Origin: Streptomyces sclerotialus
GTDB lineage: Bacteria > Actinomycetota > Actinomycetes > Streptomycetales > Streptomycetaceae
Reading direction: 5' to 3'
DNA length: 64,000 nt
Assembly: GCF_040907265.1 (NCBI RefSeq)
Contig: NZ_JBFOHP010000002.1
Location: 7,812,001 to 7,876,000, forward strand
The translations under genes and the position numbers were made by a program. Each line of letters starts with the position of its first letter. Within the stretch, counting starts at the first letter, position 1. The notes under the pieces are model-generated. The model did no database searches and was not told where the DNA came from. It saw only the letters and a program-made list of their open reading frames with translations. This document shows, in pieces, positions 18,337 to 26,858 of this stretch.

Positions 18337-19101
18337 ATGTCCGATGTGGTCCGCACCGAGTACGCCGACGGCATCGCCGTCATCACGCTCGACCGTCCGG
18401 AGGCCCGCAACGCGGTGACCCGGGCCGTCTCCGAAGGCGTCGCCGCGGCCCTGGACGAGCTGGACGCCCGGGACGACCTCGCCGTCGGCATCATCACCGG
18501 TGCCGGCGGCACCTTCTGCGCCGGCATGGACCTCAAGGGATTCCTGGCCGGCGAGCGTCCCGGCATCGAGGGCCGCGGCTTCGCCGGGATCACCGAAGCG
18601 CCGCCCCGGAAGCCGCTGATCGCCGCGGTCGAGGGGTACGCGCTGGCGGGCGGCTGCGAGGTGGTCCTCGCCTGCGACCTGGTGGTGGCCGCCGAGAACG
18701 CCCGGTTCGGGCTGCCGGAGGTCAAGCGCGGGCTGGTCGCCGCGGCCGGCGGACTGCTGCGGCTGCCGCAGCGGGTCCCGTACCAGGTCGCCATGGAACT
18801 CGCCCTGACCGGTGGCTTCCTGCCCGCCCCGAAGGCGCACGCGTACGGGCTGGTCAACCGGCTCACCGCGCCGGGCGGGGCGCTGTCCGGCGCGCTGGAG
18901 CTGGCCCGCGAGGTCGCCGCCAACGGGCCGCTCGCCGTCCAGGTCTCCAAGCAGGTGATCGCGGGCGCGCCGGCCTGGCCGGCGGGGGAGGCCGCGGACC
19001 GGCAGCGCGCCCTCGTCGAGCCGGTCTTCGCGTCACAGGACGCCAAGGAAGGCGCCCGCGCCTTCGCCGAGAAGCGCCCGCCACGCTGGACGGGCCGCTG
19101 A
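18337..19101 (+). CDS. Enoyl-CoA hydratase (crotonase family)
   Basis: Hydrates 2-enoyl-CoA in beta-oxidation; 254 residues. The oxyanion-hole motifs are GTFCAGMDLK and ALAGGCEV. The usual catalytic Glu positions fall in FGLPEVKRGL, where the first Glu is present and the second appears replaced, as in many divergent actinobacterial hydratases. The ATG at 18337 has AGGAG about 7 bases upstream and is preferred over the upstream ATG-type codon at 18301. The last codons lie in a tandem repeat that continues beyond the stop. The acyl-CoA ligase gene follows in the same direction. Confidence 0.9.
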   Translation: MSDVVRTEYADGIAVITLDRPEARNAVTRAVSEGVAAALDELDARDDLAVGIITGAGGTFCAGMDLKGFLAGERPGIEGRGFAGITEAPPRKPLIAAVEGYALAGGCEVVLACDLVVAAENARFGLPEVKRGLVAAAGGLLRLPQRVPYQVAMELALTGGFLPAPKAHAYGLVNRLTAPGGALSGALELAREVAANGPLAVQVSKQVIAGAPAWPAGEAADRQRALVEPVFASQDAKEGARAFAEKRPPRWTGR

Positions 19102-19205
19102 GCCCGCCACGCTGGACCGGCTGTTGAAGCAGCCGGGCTGGACCGGTCGCTGAGCCCGCCACGCTGGATCGGCCGCTGAGCCAGCCATGCTGGACCGGCC
19201 GCTGA
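19076..19205 (+). repeat. About five 25-27 bp tandem units across the hydratase stop codon
   Basis: The unit GCCCGCCACGCTGGACCGGC plus CGCTGA starts at 19076, 19102, 19129, 19154 and 19180, with partial copies to about 19240. The first copy encodes the C-terminal Pro-Pro-Arg-Trp-Thr-Gly-Arg-stop of the hydratase; the others are untranslated. Confidence 0.85.
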
Positions 19206-19385
19206 GCCAGCTGAGTCCGCTGAGCCCGCCGCGCTCCCATGTCCGGACCGGACACCGGACAGGCCCCGGCAGCGCCCCGCCGCACCGTCCCCGGCGCCGG
19301 ACCGTCCCGCAGCGCCCCCGACACCACCCGAGGAACCGCCCGTAGTCGCCGCCCGCAGAGAACGACACCCCTGAGGAGTCGCACC

Positions 19386-21119
19386 GTGCCGCGAACCGTA
19401 CTGGCCTACCCGTCCCTGCCCGCCGGAGCCGTGCTCGCCGGGGCCGCGCGGCGCTACCCCGACCGGCTCGCGCTGACCGACGGTCAGGAGAGCCTGACCT
19501 ACGCCGAGCTGTACGACCGGGCGCTGAGATGCGCGCGCGGACTGCGTGAGCACGGCATCGCGCCGGGGGAGACCGTGCTGCTGATGATCCCCAACTGCCC
19601 GTGGTTCCCGGTGGCGTACTGGGGCACGCTGCTGGCCGGTGCGGTCGTCAGCCCGGCCAACCCCGCCCAGCCGGCCGCCCCGCTCGCCGCGCAGCTCGCC
19701 GACTCGGAGGCCCGCGCGGTGATCGCGTACGCGGGTGCGCTGCCGTCCGTGTACGCCGCCGACGCGCCGGGCGTGCGCTTCACCGCCGTCGTGCCCGGAC
19801 CGAGCACCGACCGCGGCCGGAGCGCTGCCCCCGAGCCGCCGGCGGGCCGTACCGTCCTCGCGGCCGACGACCTCCTCGCGTACGGCAGGGCCGAGCCCGT
19901 ACGCCGTAACCCGGACGAGCCCGCGCACCTGGCGTTCACCGGGGGCACCACCGGCCGCTCGAAGGCCGTCCGCGTGCTGCACCGCAATGTGATCGCCAAC
20001 GCGGCCCAGACCGTGTGGGTACGGGCGGCCGGGCGGCTGTACGACGACGGCGGAGTGCTCGGCGTGGTACGCGACGAGGCGGCCGCGACGCCGCACCACT
20101 CCCTGCACGGAGCCGAGTCGACGCTCGCCGTCGCCCCGCTCTTCCACGCGATGGGCCTGATCGGGATGGTGGCCCACACCGTCATCGGTACCACGGCCGT
20201 GCTGCACACCCGCTTCGACCCCCGGCGCTACCTGGACGACATCGAAGCGCACCAGGTGGGGTCGGTCGGCGGCTCGCCCACGATGTACCGCGCCCTGCTG
20301 GCCTCCCCGGCGAGCGCCGGCCGCCGCCTGAAGTGTGTACGCAACGTCAACTCCGGGGCCGCGCCCATGGACCCCGAGACCCGGCGGCGGCTCGCCGCAC
20401 TCTTCCCGGAGGCCCTGTTCACCGAGGGGTACGGGCTCACCGAGGCCACGATGGCGCTGACCATGTGGCCGATGGACGCCGCGGCTGAGACTCCGCACGG
20501 CACGGTCGGCATCGCGCTCCCCGACACCGAGCTGTCCGTCCGCGACCTGCTCGACCCGGCGCGCGAACTGCCGGTGGGGGAGACCGGCGAGCTGTGGGCA
20601 CGCGGCCCGCAGGTCACCGACGGCTACGAGGGGCACCCGGAACTCACCGCCGCGCAGTACACCGACGGCTGGCTGCGTACCGGCGACATCGGGCGGCTGG
20701 ACGAGCGGGGCCACCTCTTCCTGTCGGGGCGCGTCAAGGACATGCTCCTCTACAAGGGGTACAACGTCTATCCGCTGCACCTCGAAGACGTGCTGGCCGG
20801 GCATCCCGCGGTGGCGGCGGCCGCGGTGATCGGCGTGCCCGCAGCGGACGCGGGTGAGATACCCGCCGCCTACGTGGTGCTGCGGAACGGCGCGACGGCG
20901 ACCGCCGAGGAGCTGATGGCGTACGTCGCCGAGCGCGTCGCGCCGTACCAGCGGGTGCGCGAGGTGCACTTCACCGACGCGTTGCCGGTGTCGGCGGCGG
21001 GCAAGGTGCTCAAGACCGCGCTGCGGGAGCGGCACGCGGCCCGGAGCGCCGACCAGGCCGCCCCGCTCCGGAGATCGCGGCGGCCGGGCACCGGTGCGCC
21101 GCCGGTGCCCGGCCGCTAG
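19386..21119 (+). CDS. Acyl-CoA ligase (AMP-forming)
   Basis: Activates a carboxylic acid to its CoA thioester via an acyl-adenylate. 577 residues of the ANL superfamily: P-loop FTGGTTGRSKAV, YGLTEAT, and WLRTGDIGRLDERGHLFLSGRVKDML with the ATP-ribose Asp. The catalytic C-terminal Lys lies in AAGKVLKTALR. The GTG at 19386 follows GAGGAG; the frame is open from 19239 but that part is Pro/Arg-rich and has no support. It supplies the first step of the TetR-controlled pathway. Substrate not predictable. Confidence 0.92.
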   Translation: MPRTVLAYPSLPAGAVLAGAARRYPDRLALTDGQESLTYAELYDRALRCARGLREHGIAPGETVLLMIPNCPWFPVAYWGTLLAGAVVSPANPAQPAAPLAAQLADSEARAVIAYAGALPSVYAADAPGVRFTAVVPGPSTDRGRSAAPEPPAGRTVLAADDLLAYGRAEPVRRNPDEPAHLAFTGGTTGRSKAVRVLHRNVIANAAQTVWVRAAGRLYDDGGVLGVVRDEAAATPHHSLHGAESTLAVAPLFHAMGLIGMVAHTVIGTTAVLHTRFDPRRYLDDIEAHQVGSVGGSPTMYRALLASPASAGRRLKCVRNVNSGAAPMDPETRRRLAALFPEALFTEGYGLTEATMALTMWPMDAAAETPHGTVGIALPDTELSVRDLLDPARELPVGETGELWARGPQVTDGYEGHPELTAAQYTDGWLRTGDIGRLDERGHLFLSGRVKDMLLYKGYNVYPLHLEDVLAGHPAVAAAAVIGVPAADAGEIPAAYVVLRNGATATAEELMAYVAERVAPYQRVREVHFTDALPVSAAGKVLKTALRERHAARSADQAAPLRRSRRPGTGAPPVPGR

Positions 21120-21130
21120 CGTCATGGCGT

Positions 21131-21646
21131 ATGCAGACGACTCTGTACGGCGCCGACGTGGTGCTGCGTCCCGCCACAGCGGACGACATCCCCGCCCTGG
21201 CAGCGATCCGGGCCGAACCCGCGGTGTACGCGCGGTGGCGCGGCGGGGAGGACCTGGCGGCGGCGGTCGCCGAAGACCTCGCCGCGCCCGGTGAGTACTC
21301 GTACGCGATCGAGAACGAAGGCCGGATCATTGGCGCGATCCAGTGGTCGCAGGAGTCGGATCCGGACTATCGGCATGCGAATATCGACATCTATCTGACG
21401 TCCGTGCTGCACGGCCGGGGGCTGGGCACCGACGCCGTGCGCACGCTGGCCCGCCACCTGTTGACGGAGCGTGGTCATCACCGGATCGCGATCGATCCGG
21501 CGGCGGACAACGAGGCGGCCATCCGCAGTTACCGGAAGGTGGGCTTCCAGCCGGTCGGGATCATGCGCCGGTACGAGCGCGGACCCGACGGCACCTGGCA
21601 CGACGCGCTCCTGATGGACCTGCTGGCCGAGGACCTGACGGACTGA
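21131..21646 (+). CDS. GNAT-family N-acetyltransferase (RimJ/AAC(6')-like)
   Basis: 171 residues. The acetyl-CoA pyrophosphate-binding motif GRGLGTDAVRTLARHL (about residues 96-111), the following HRIAIDPAADNEAAIRSYRKVGF, and a C-terminal RYERGPDGTWHDALLMDL are typical of the AAC(6')/RimJ branch, whose members acetylate aminoglycosides or protein N-termini. It starts 11 bases after the ligase stop. Substrate unknown. Confidence 0.88.
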   Translation: MQTTLYGADVVLRPATADDIPALAAIRAEPAVYARWRGGEDLAAAVAEDLAAPGEYSYAIENEGRIIGAIQWSQESDPDYRHANIDIYLTSVLHGRGLGTDAVRTLARHLLTERGHHRIAIDPAADNEAAIRSYRKVGFQPVGIMRRYERGPDGTWHDALLMDLLAEDLTD

Positions 21647-22161
21647 ACGCTGCCGACGCCGTACGGGAGGAGCTGTCATTTCATGCCTGTGGCATATGCC
21701 GGATGACTCGAGTCGTCTGTCCGATGTGGTCGCGATGGCAACAGGGCGTGAAATGCGCGCTGTCGGCTTCGGTCGGAGAAAGGGGATTTAGGTTCATCAT
21801 CGATCAGGACGAGCTGTTTCGCGGTGCTCCACGGCAGATATATGCGTAGTTGAATGGAGTGCCACACCGTTCGGCGGGGCGCGCGGCCGTCCGGGCGGAC
21901 CGGCGTGCGCGCGGGGAACCGGAACCTGTTGTGCGGAAGTGGCATGGAGTGGCGCGAGGCAACTGCGGCGGTCTGCCCGGTCGTCGGCCGGATGCGGAGA
22001 GGAACGATTTTTCCCATGCATGATGTGACACGTTCGACCCCTTCCGCTGAAACGATTCCCCGCTACGCTCGCTCCTCCCCGGACGCCGTCGGCCCGGCCG
22101 TCGGCGCCCAACCGGAATGCCCCCTCGTCCCGCTGATGTCGAGAGAAACGAGCCCCGCGCG
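21647..22161. other. Long intergenic region, less GC-rich
   Basis: 515 bases without a convincing gene. It has more A/T than its neighbours and a perfect 10-bp palindrome GACTCGAGTC at 21705-21714. It must hold the promoter of the nucleotidyltransferase gene. Possibly foreign or decayed sequence. Confidence 0.5.
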
Positions 22162-23202
22162 ATGACGTACAACGCCAGGACCGCCTTCGGCGACTTCGAC
22201 CAGGCCCTCGCCCTGGAACCCGGGCGCTACGAGAGGGCCCGGCGCCGGCACCGCCAGATCACCGCGGCGCTGAAGAACGCGGCCCTGATCGAGAGCAGCT
22301 GCCTGCAGGGCAGTTTCGCCCGCAAGACCCGCATCGCCCCGCTGGACGACGTCGGGATGGTCATGGTCTTCCACCGGCGCTTCGCCCGCCTCGTCAAGCG
22401 CCCCGGCGGCGCCGCCGACGCCATGGCGATGCTCTGCGACGCGGTCACCGAGGCGTTCCCCGGCTCCCGGTTCGGCGACGAGGACCGCACGTCCCGCGCA
22501 CTTCAGGTCACCTTCGCCGACCTGGACGTCACCTTCGGCCTGACCCCGGCCCTGGCCGACCCGCGCTGCACCGACCTGCTCACCGCCAACTGGGAGCGGG
22601 ACTCCTGGGAGCGCTCGACGGTCCGCACGCTCAACCGCGTCATAGGCCGGCACGACCACGCCACCGACGGCCGCTTCGTCCACCAGGTCCGGATGCTCAA
22701 GGCGTTAAGGAACGGTCACCCGGCGCTGCGCGAGACGCGCGGGCTGCTGTGGGAGGCCCTCGCGTACGAAGCGGTCTCCGGCCCGCGGCAGCACGACGAC
22801 GCGATCGCCACCGCGCTCGCGCACGCCGCCCAGGCCGTCACCGGCCCCGTCCTGGACCCCACCGGGTCCGCCGACCTGACCGCCGACTGGACCGACGAGC
22901 AGCGCCGCGCCCGCGCCGACGTACTGGCCGCGCTCGCCGAGCAGGCGGCCGAGGCCCGCCACCGGGAACGGAGCGGCGACCACGCCGGTGCGATCCGCGT
23001 CTGGCACGGTGTGTTCGGGGCGCCCTTCCCGGCCACGCCCGAGGACCGGCGCTCCGAGGCGGCCGGCGGCACCGGGCACCGCACCGCCCGCCGCCGCAGC
23101 GCCCCGAGCCCGCGCGTCCGCTCCTTCGGCCCCTTCGCCGCCCGTCCGGTGACCTGGTCCGTCTTCGCCGGCGCGGCCCGGACGCTGCCGCCCGCACGAT
23201 GA
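22162..23202 (+). CDS. CD-NTase-like nucleotidyltransferase with altered active site
   Basis: 346 residues. Residues 48-70 (LQGSFARKT, then PLDDVGMVMVF) match the GS...DxD core of the SMODS/CD-NTase and OAS-like nucleotidyltransferase fold. The second Asp of the DxD pair is replaced by Gly65. A third acidic residue is present in the ADLDVTFGL strand (around residue 122). The C-terminal ~60 residues are Arg/Pro/Ala-rich and disordered. CD-NTases make cyclic nucleotides that activate a neighbouring effector, but no CBASS effector or accessory gene is adjacent. The enzyme may be inactive, or not a cyclase at all. The ATG at 22162 fits the family; an ATG at 22117 is possible. Confidence 0.7.
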   Translation: MTYNARTAFGDFDQALALEPGRYERARRRHRQITAALKNAALIESSCLQGSFARKTRIAPLDDVGMVMVFHRRFARLVKRPGGAADAMAMLCDAVTEAFPGSRFGDEDRTSRALQVTFADLDVTFGLTPALADPRCTDLLTANWERDSWERSTVRTLNRVIGRHDHATDGRFVHQVRMLKALRNGHPALRETRGLLWEALAYEAVSGPRQHDDAIATALAHAAQAVTGPVLDPTGSADLTADWTDEQRRARADVLAALAEQAAEARHRERSGDHAGAIRVWHGVFGAPFPATPEDRRSEAAGGTGHRTARRRSAPSPRVRSFGPFAARPVTWSVFAGAARTLPPAR

Positions 23203-23207
23203 GGCAC

Positions 23208-23230
23208 GCCGGCGGGCCGCCCCCGCCGGC
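23208..23230. terminator. Convergent terminator hairpin
   Basis: GCCGGCGGG (23208-23216) pairs with CCCGCCGGC (23222-23230), loop 5 bases, between the convergent nucleotidyltransferase and glycosyltransferase genes. Further GC-rich pairing follows. Confidence 0.6.
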
Positions 23231-23289
23231 CGGGCCCCGGCCCGGGACCGTCGCGCGCCGGGCGCCTGCCGGGGTGAGAGCACAGGCGC

Positions 23290-25605
23290 TCAGCCGTTCT
23301 GCAGATGCTCGCACCGGGGCAGGCGCGCGGGGACGGCCGCGGTGTCCGGTGCCGGGGCCGGCGCGGCCACGAGGGCCAGGTCGTTGGAGTCGGTGAAGTA
23401 CGGGCGGACCCGCGCGCGGGCCGCGCCCTCGCCCCGGTACGCCGACGGGTGGCTGTCGATGTCCTTCCGGGCGACGATGTCCCCGCCGATCCGCCCGATC
23501 CGTACGGCGACGCCGCCCGGCAGCACCAGCCGCAGGTCCCAGAACTCCCGGTCCCCCGGCGCCGTGCCGGCCACCCGGCCGGTGAAGTCCTCGTGCGGCA
23601 GCAGGCAGCAGAACCGGTCCGCGCCCAGGCCCGTCGCGGGCAGCCGCAGCACCGTGGGACGCTCGCCGCGGCGCGTCGCCGTCACCACCGAGTCCGGCGA
23701 CAGCACCGCGCCCAGCAGCTCCGCCTCGACGTACGTGACCGACGGCCCGACCGCGACCCACACCGCCTCCGCGTGCGCGGGCCGCCGCCAGGTGCGCAGC
23801 ACCAGCCGCCCGGTGTCGGTGGCGTACGGGATGCAGGACCGCACGGCGTCATCGGTGACCTCGGGGAGCCGGCCGACCAGCGCGGCCCGCTCGACCATCG
23901 TGGAGCGCACGTGCCGCTGCGTTCCGTCCGCGCGCCGCCGCACCCACACCTCCCAGTGCCCCTCGGCGAGCGGCAGCGGGGCCAGCCGCAGCCGGATCCG
24001 GTACGGGCCGCCGCGGCCCTCCCGGCCGGGCGGCGGCAACGGGACCCGTACCTCTTCCGCGGAATTGCGGCGGCGCAGTACCAGATCGGCGGGGCCGGTC
24101 AACCCCGTGGCGGGGAAGGTCAGCTCCAGGGCGCCGTCCTCGGCCACCGCGCAGCGCGCCGTGGGGCGCAGTGTGCGCGCCGTACCGTCGGCCCGCGCGG
24201 CCGCGGCGGGGGAGATCCGCCGCACCACTCCGAGCAGCGGTACGGCGGTCACCGGCCGTCGCAGGAGGGGGCGCACCGCGCGCCCGGCGAGCTGCCTGCC
24301 GGCGCGCAGCAGCCGGCCCCGCCCTGCCGCGCGGACGTGCCCGCCCAGCGCATGCGACCCGGCGGGTTTCTGCCGCGCCGCCGGGTGGCCGCCGCCCTTG
24401 CCGGTCCGCGCCGCGAGGTCCTCGAAGAGCTTCACGTAGGCGAGCGCGATGGCGGACGGCGCGTAGTCCAGTGCCTTGGTCCGGGCGGCGGCGGCCATCG
24501 CGGCCCGCCGCTCGTCGTCCGCGATCAGTTCCAGCAGCGCGGCCGCGAACTCGTCGGCGTTCCCCGGCTGGACCAGCAGCCCGTCGACCCCGTCGGAGAT
24601 GATCTCCCCGGGGCCGAACGGGCAGTCCGTGGCCACCACCGGCAGCCCGGCGTGCATCGCCTCCACGATCGTCATGCCGAACGACTCACCGTCCGAGGAG
24701 ACCGCGGCGATCGACCCCTTGGCCCACTCCGGCTCGATCGGGGCGTGCGCGCCCATCATCGTCACCTGTTCGCTCAGGCCCAGTGCGTGGATACGGGCCC
24801 GCAGCGCCCGTGCCTCGGGGCCGCGCCCGTACAGCCGCAGCCGCCAGTCCGGGCGCTGCTCCACGACGCGCGCGAAGGCGTCGATCAGCAGCCGGTAGTT
24901 CTTGATCCGGATGAGCCGGCCGGCCGCGACCACGAGCTTGTTCCGCCCGGAGGAGGGGCAGACGTCCGGTTGCGGTACGGCGTTGGGGATGCAGCGGATC
25001 TCCGTGGCGATGCCCGGCAGCGCCTCGCGGTAGATCCGGGCGTCCTGCCGGGAGACCGTGACGAACGCGTCCAGGTGCGCCACCGCCGCGTTCTGCGCCG
25101 TCCGCACCTCCGGCCGGTGCATGTCGTGGGTCAGGTGTTCCTGCCCGACGAGCAGCGCGCGGGCGGGCCCGAAGCGCGCCAGGTAGACGTTGACGCCGGG
25201 CCGGGTGCCGATGATCACGTCCGCGTCGGTGTCGCGGAGGTAGGCCTCGATCCGTTCGTCGACCAGAGCACTGCACAGCTTGTACGGCCCGTCGCAGGCG
25301 GGGTAGACGCGTGAGGGGTTGCCCTTCGGGTCGTGCGCCGGGTCGAAGCCGGGCTGGTCCCTGCGGGTCTCGACCAGCGGCCGGACCCGTACGCGTGGGT
25401 GGACGGCGAGGGCCGGCGCCGACCGGGACCGGATCATCGAGACGATCTCGACGTCGTGCCCGGCCTCCGCCAGCGCCCCGGAGAGGTTGACGGTGGAGCG
25501 GATGGTGCCGCCGATGCCGTAGAGGTTGAAGAGGAGGAAGCACACCTTCAGCCGGCGTGCTCCCCGAACAGAGGGCGGGGGGCATGCCGCCGCCTCCCGG
25601 ACCAT
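23290..25605 (-). CDS. GT4-family glycosyltransferase with C-terminal extension
   Basis: 771 residues. The first ~400 form a GT-B glycosyltransferase: N-terminal FLLFNLYGIGGTIRSTVNLSGAL, the acceptor/donor linker VVAAGRLIRIKNYRLLIDAF, and the donor-binding EX7E motif ESFGMTIVE followed by AGLPVVATD, typical of retaining GT4 enzymes. An Ala/Arg-rich linker leads to a ~250-residue C-terminal domain with repeated beta-like segments, as in some wall-teichoic-acid and polyol-phosphate glycosyltransferases. No signal peptide or membrane segment. The ATG at 25605 begins a protein-like N-terminus; the frame is open to 26019 without family character. A role in cell-wall glycopolymer decoration is plausible but inferred. 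Confidence 0.85.
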   Translation of the reverse strand: MVREAAACPPPSVRGARRLKVCFLLFNLYGIGGTIRSTVNLSGALAEAGHDVEIVSMIRSRSAPALAVHPRVRVRPLVETRRDQPGFDPAHDPKGNPSRVYPACDGPYKLCSALVDERIEAYLRDTDADVIIGTRPGVNVYLARFGPARALLVGQEHLTHDMHRPEVRTAQNAAVAHLDAFVTVSRQDARIYREALPGIATEIRCIPNAVPQPDVCPSSGRNKLVVAAGRLIRIKNYRLLIDAFARVVEQRPDWRLRLYGRGPEARALRARIHALGLSEQVTMMGAHAPIEPEWAKGSIAAVSSDGESFGMTIVEAMHAGLPVVATDCPFGPGEIISDGVDGLLVQPGNADEFAAALLELIADDERRAAMAAAARTKALDYAPSAIALAYVKLFEDLAARTGKGGGHPAARQKPAGSHALGGHVRAAGRGRLLRAGRQLAGRAVRPLLRRPVTAVPLLGVVRRISPAAAARADGTARTLRPTARCAVAEDGALELTFPATGLTGPADLVLRRRNSAEEVRVPLPPPGREGRGGPYRIRLRLAPLPLAEGHWEVWVRRRADGTQRHVRSTMVERAALVGRLPEVTDDAVRSCIPYATDTGRLVLRTWRRPAHAEAVWVAVGPSVTYVEAELLGAVLSPDSVVTATRRGERPTVLRLPATGLGADRFCCLLPHEDFTGRVAGTAPGDREFWDLRLVLPGGVAVRIGRIGGDIVARKDIDSHPSAYRGEGAARARVRPYFTDSNDLALVAAPAPAPDTAAVPARLPRCEHLQNG

Positions 25606-25960
25606 GCCTGACACGACCACGTCGTCACGCTTCTGCACAGAACAGGAGAATATGACGTGAATTGATACTCTATGAGTTTTCGCGCGAGCGTGTCGTGAAG
25701 CTGCCCTCGAACGGCCGGTATGCATCGGACCTGGTGGCAGGGGGTGCTCGGGTGCATCGGGCCGGCCGCTGGGAGAAGCCGGCGGCCGTGGTGCGGACGA
25801 TGACAGCGTCTCGCCGCGGGGGTGCGCCCAGCCGTCGGCGGCGGCCCGGGACACGTCCCCGGCCATCCGGGCGCGGCCCTCGGCGTCCGAAAGGCGAGTA
25901 CGTGGGTGCCGAGGCAAAAACGCGTGGTCGAGGCCGTGCTCCTGTGGGAAAGTGCGCGCT
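25606..25960. other. Divergent promoter region
   Basis: 355 bases between the minus-strand glycosyltransferase and the plus-strand acetyltransferase. 25630-25690 is an AT-rich island suited to the glycosyltransferase promoter. No clear operator. Confidence 0.45.
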
Positions 25961-26725
25961 GTGACAGACACCGACCGCATCCGGATCACCCCGCTCGCCG
26001 AGCGCCCTTCGCTGAGCACCCGGATCTACGAGATAGCCGACAGCTGGCCGGAGTTCACCTCGCACGAACCGATCGTGGAGGCCCTGCTGAGCCGCGTCGT
26101 CGCGGACTTCCCGCAGTACTGCGTGGTGGCGACGGACGGCGACCGGGTCGTCGCGCGAGGGCTCAGCGTGCCCTTCAACGCCGAGCTCGACGGCCGGGAG
26201 GAGACGCCGGACCAGGGGTGGGACCGCGTACTGGTGTGGGCCTTCGACGACCGGCGGTGGGGGCACGCGCCCACCACGGTCAGCGCGCTGGAGATCACGG
26301 TGGACACCGAGTACCTCGGCCGCGGCCTGTCCTACCGCATGCTGGCAGCGCTGCGTGACGCGGTCGGCAGCCAGGGCCACGACGAGCTCCTGGCCCCGGT
26401 CCGCCCGAACGCCAAGCATCTGCACCCCCGCGTCCCCATGGCCGACTACATCCGCCTTCGGCGTGCCGACGGCCTGCCCGCCGATCCCTGGCTCCGCGTC
26501 CACGTCAAGGCCGGCGGCACCATCGAGAAGATCGCGCCCGCCTCGATGACGGTCAGCGGCTCCCTGGACCAGTGGCGGCGGTGGACCGGCCTCCCCTTCG
26601 ACCGCGACGGCGGCACCGAGGTCCCCGGCGCCCTGACCCCGGTCCACTGCGACACCGCCCAGAACCATGCGGTCTACGTCGAACCCAACGTCTGGGTCCG
26701 GCACTTGGCACGGCCCCCGGCCTAG
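25961..26725 (+). CDS. GNAT-like N-acetyltransferase
   Basis: 254 residues. The pattern LEITVDTEYLGRGLSYRMLAALRDAV (about residues 108-133) is an acetyl-CoA-binding loop with a GRGLS variant, followed by LLAPVRPNAKHLHP. The C-terminal part (YVEPNVWVRH) is unlike small GNATs. The GTG at 25961 is used; a GTG nine bases upstream is equally possible. No operon partner. Substrate unknown. Confidence 0.75.
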   Translation: MTDTDRIRITPLAERPSLSTRIYEIADSWPEFTSHEPIVEALLSRVVADFPQYCVVATDGDRVVARGLSVPFNAELDGREETPDQGWDRVLVWAFDDRRWGHAPTTVSALEITVDTEYLGRGLSYRMLAALRDAVGSQGHDELLAPVRPNAKHLHPRVPMADYIRLRRADGLPADPWLRVHVKAGGTIEKIAPASMTVSGSLDQWRRWTGLPFDRDGGTEVPGALTPVHCDTAQNHAVYVEPNVWVRHLARPPA

Positions 26726-26858
26726 TCCGCGGTGCGATGCACGGCTGACGAGGTCTGGACGGCGGCGGGGTCGTTCGTGCTTTCATAGCACCATTGGGAG
26801 GGCGGTAAGGGCGCGGCTCGGCCCGCTGCCGCCCCGTACCGCGTCGGAAGGACTTCAC

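Noticed and set aside
19076..19240. CRISPR-like array of similar short units
   Set aside because: Units are directly adjacent with no unique spacers and derive from the 3' end of the hydratase gene; no cas genes are nearby.
18132..21125. Very long minus-strand open frame across the hydratase and ligase genes
   Set aside because: Its composition (Arg/Gly/Val/His) is an antisense effect; the plus-strand genes have full motif sets and ribosome sites.
22162..23202. Complete CBASS defence operon
   Set aside because: No effector, ubiquitin-like accessory or nuclease gene lies on either side, and the DxD motif is altered.
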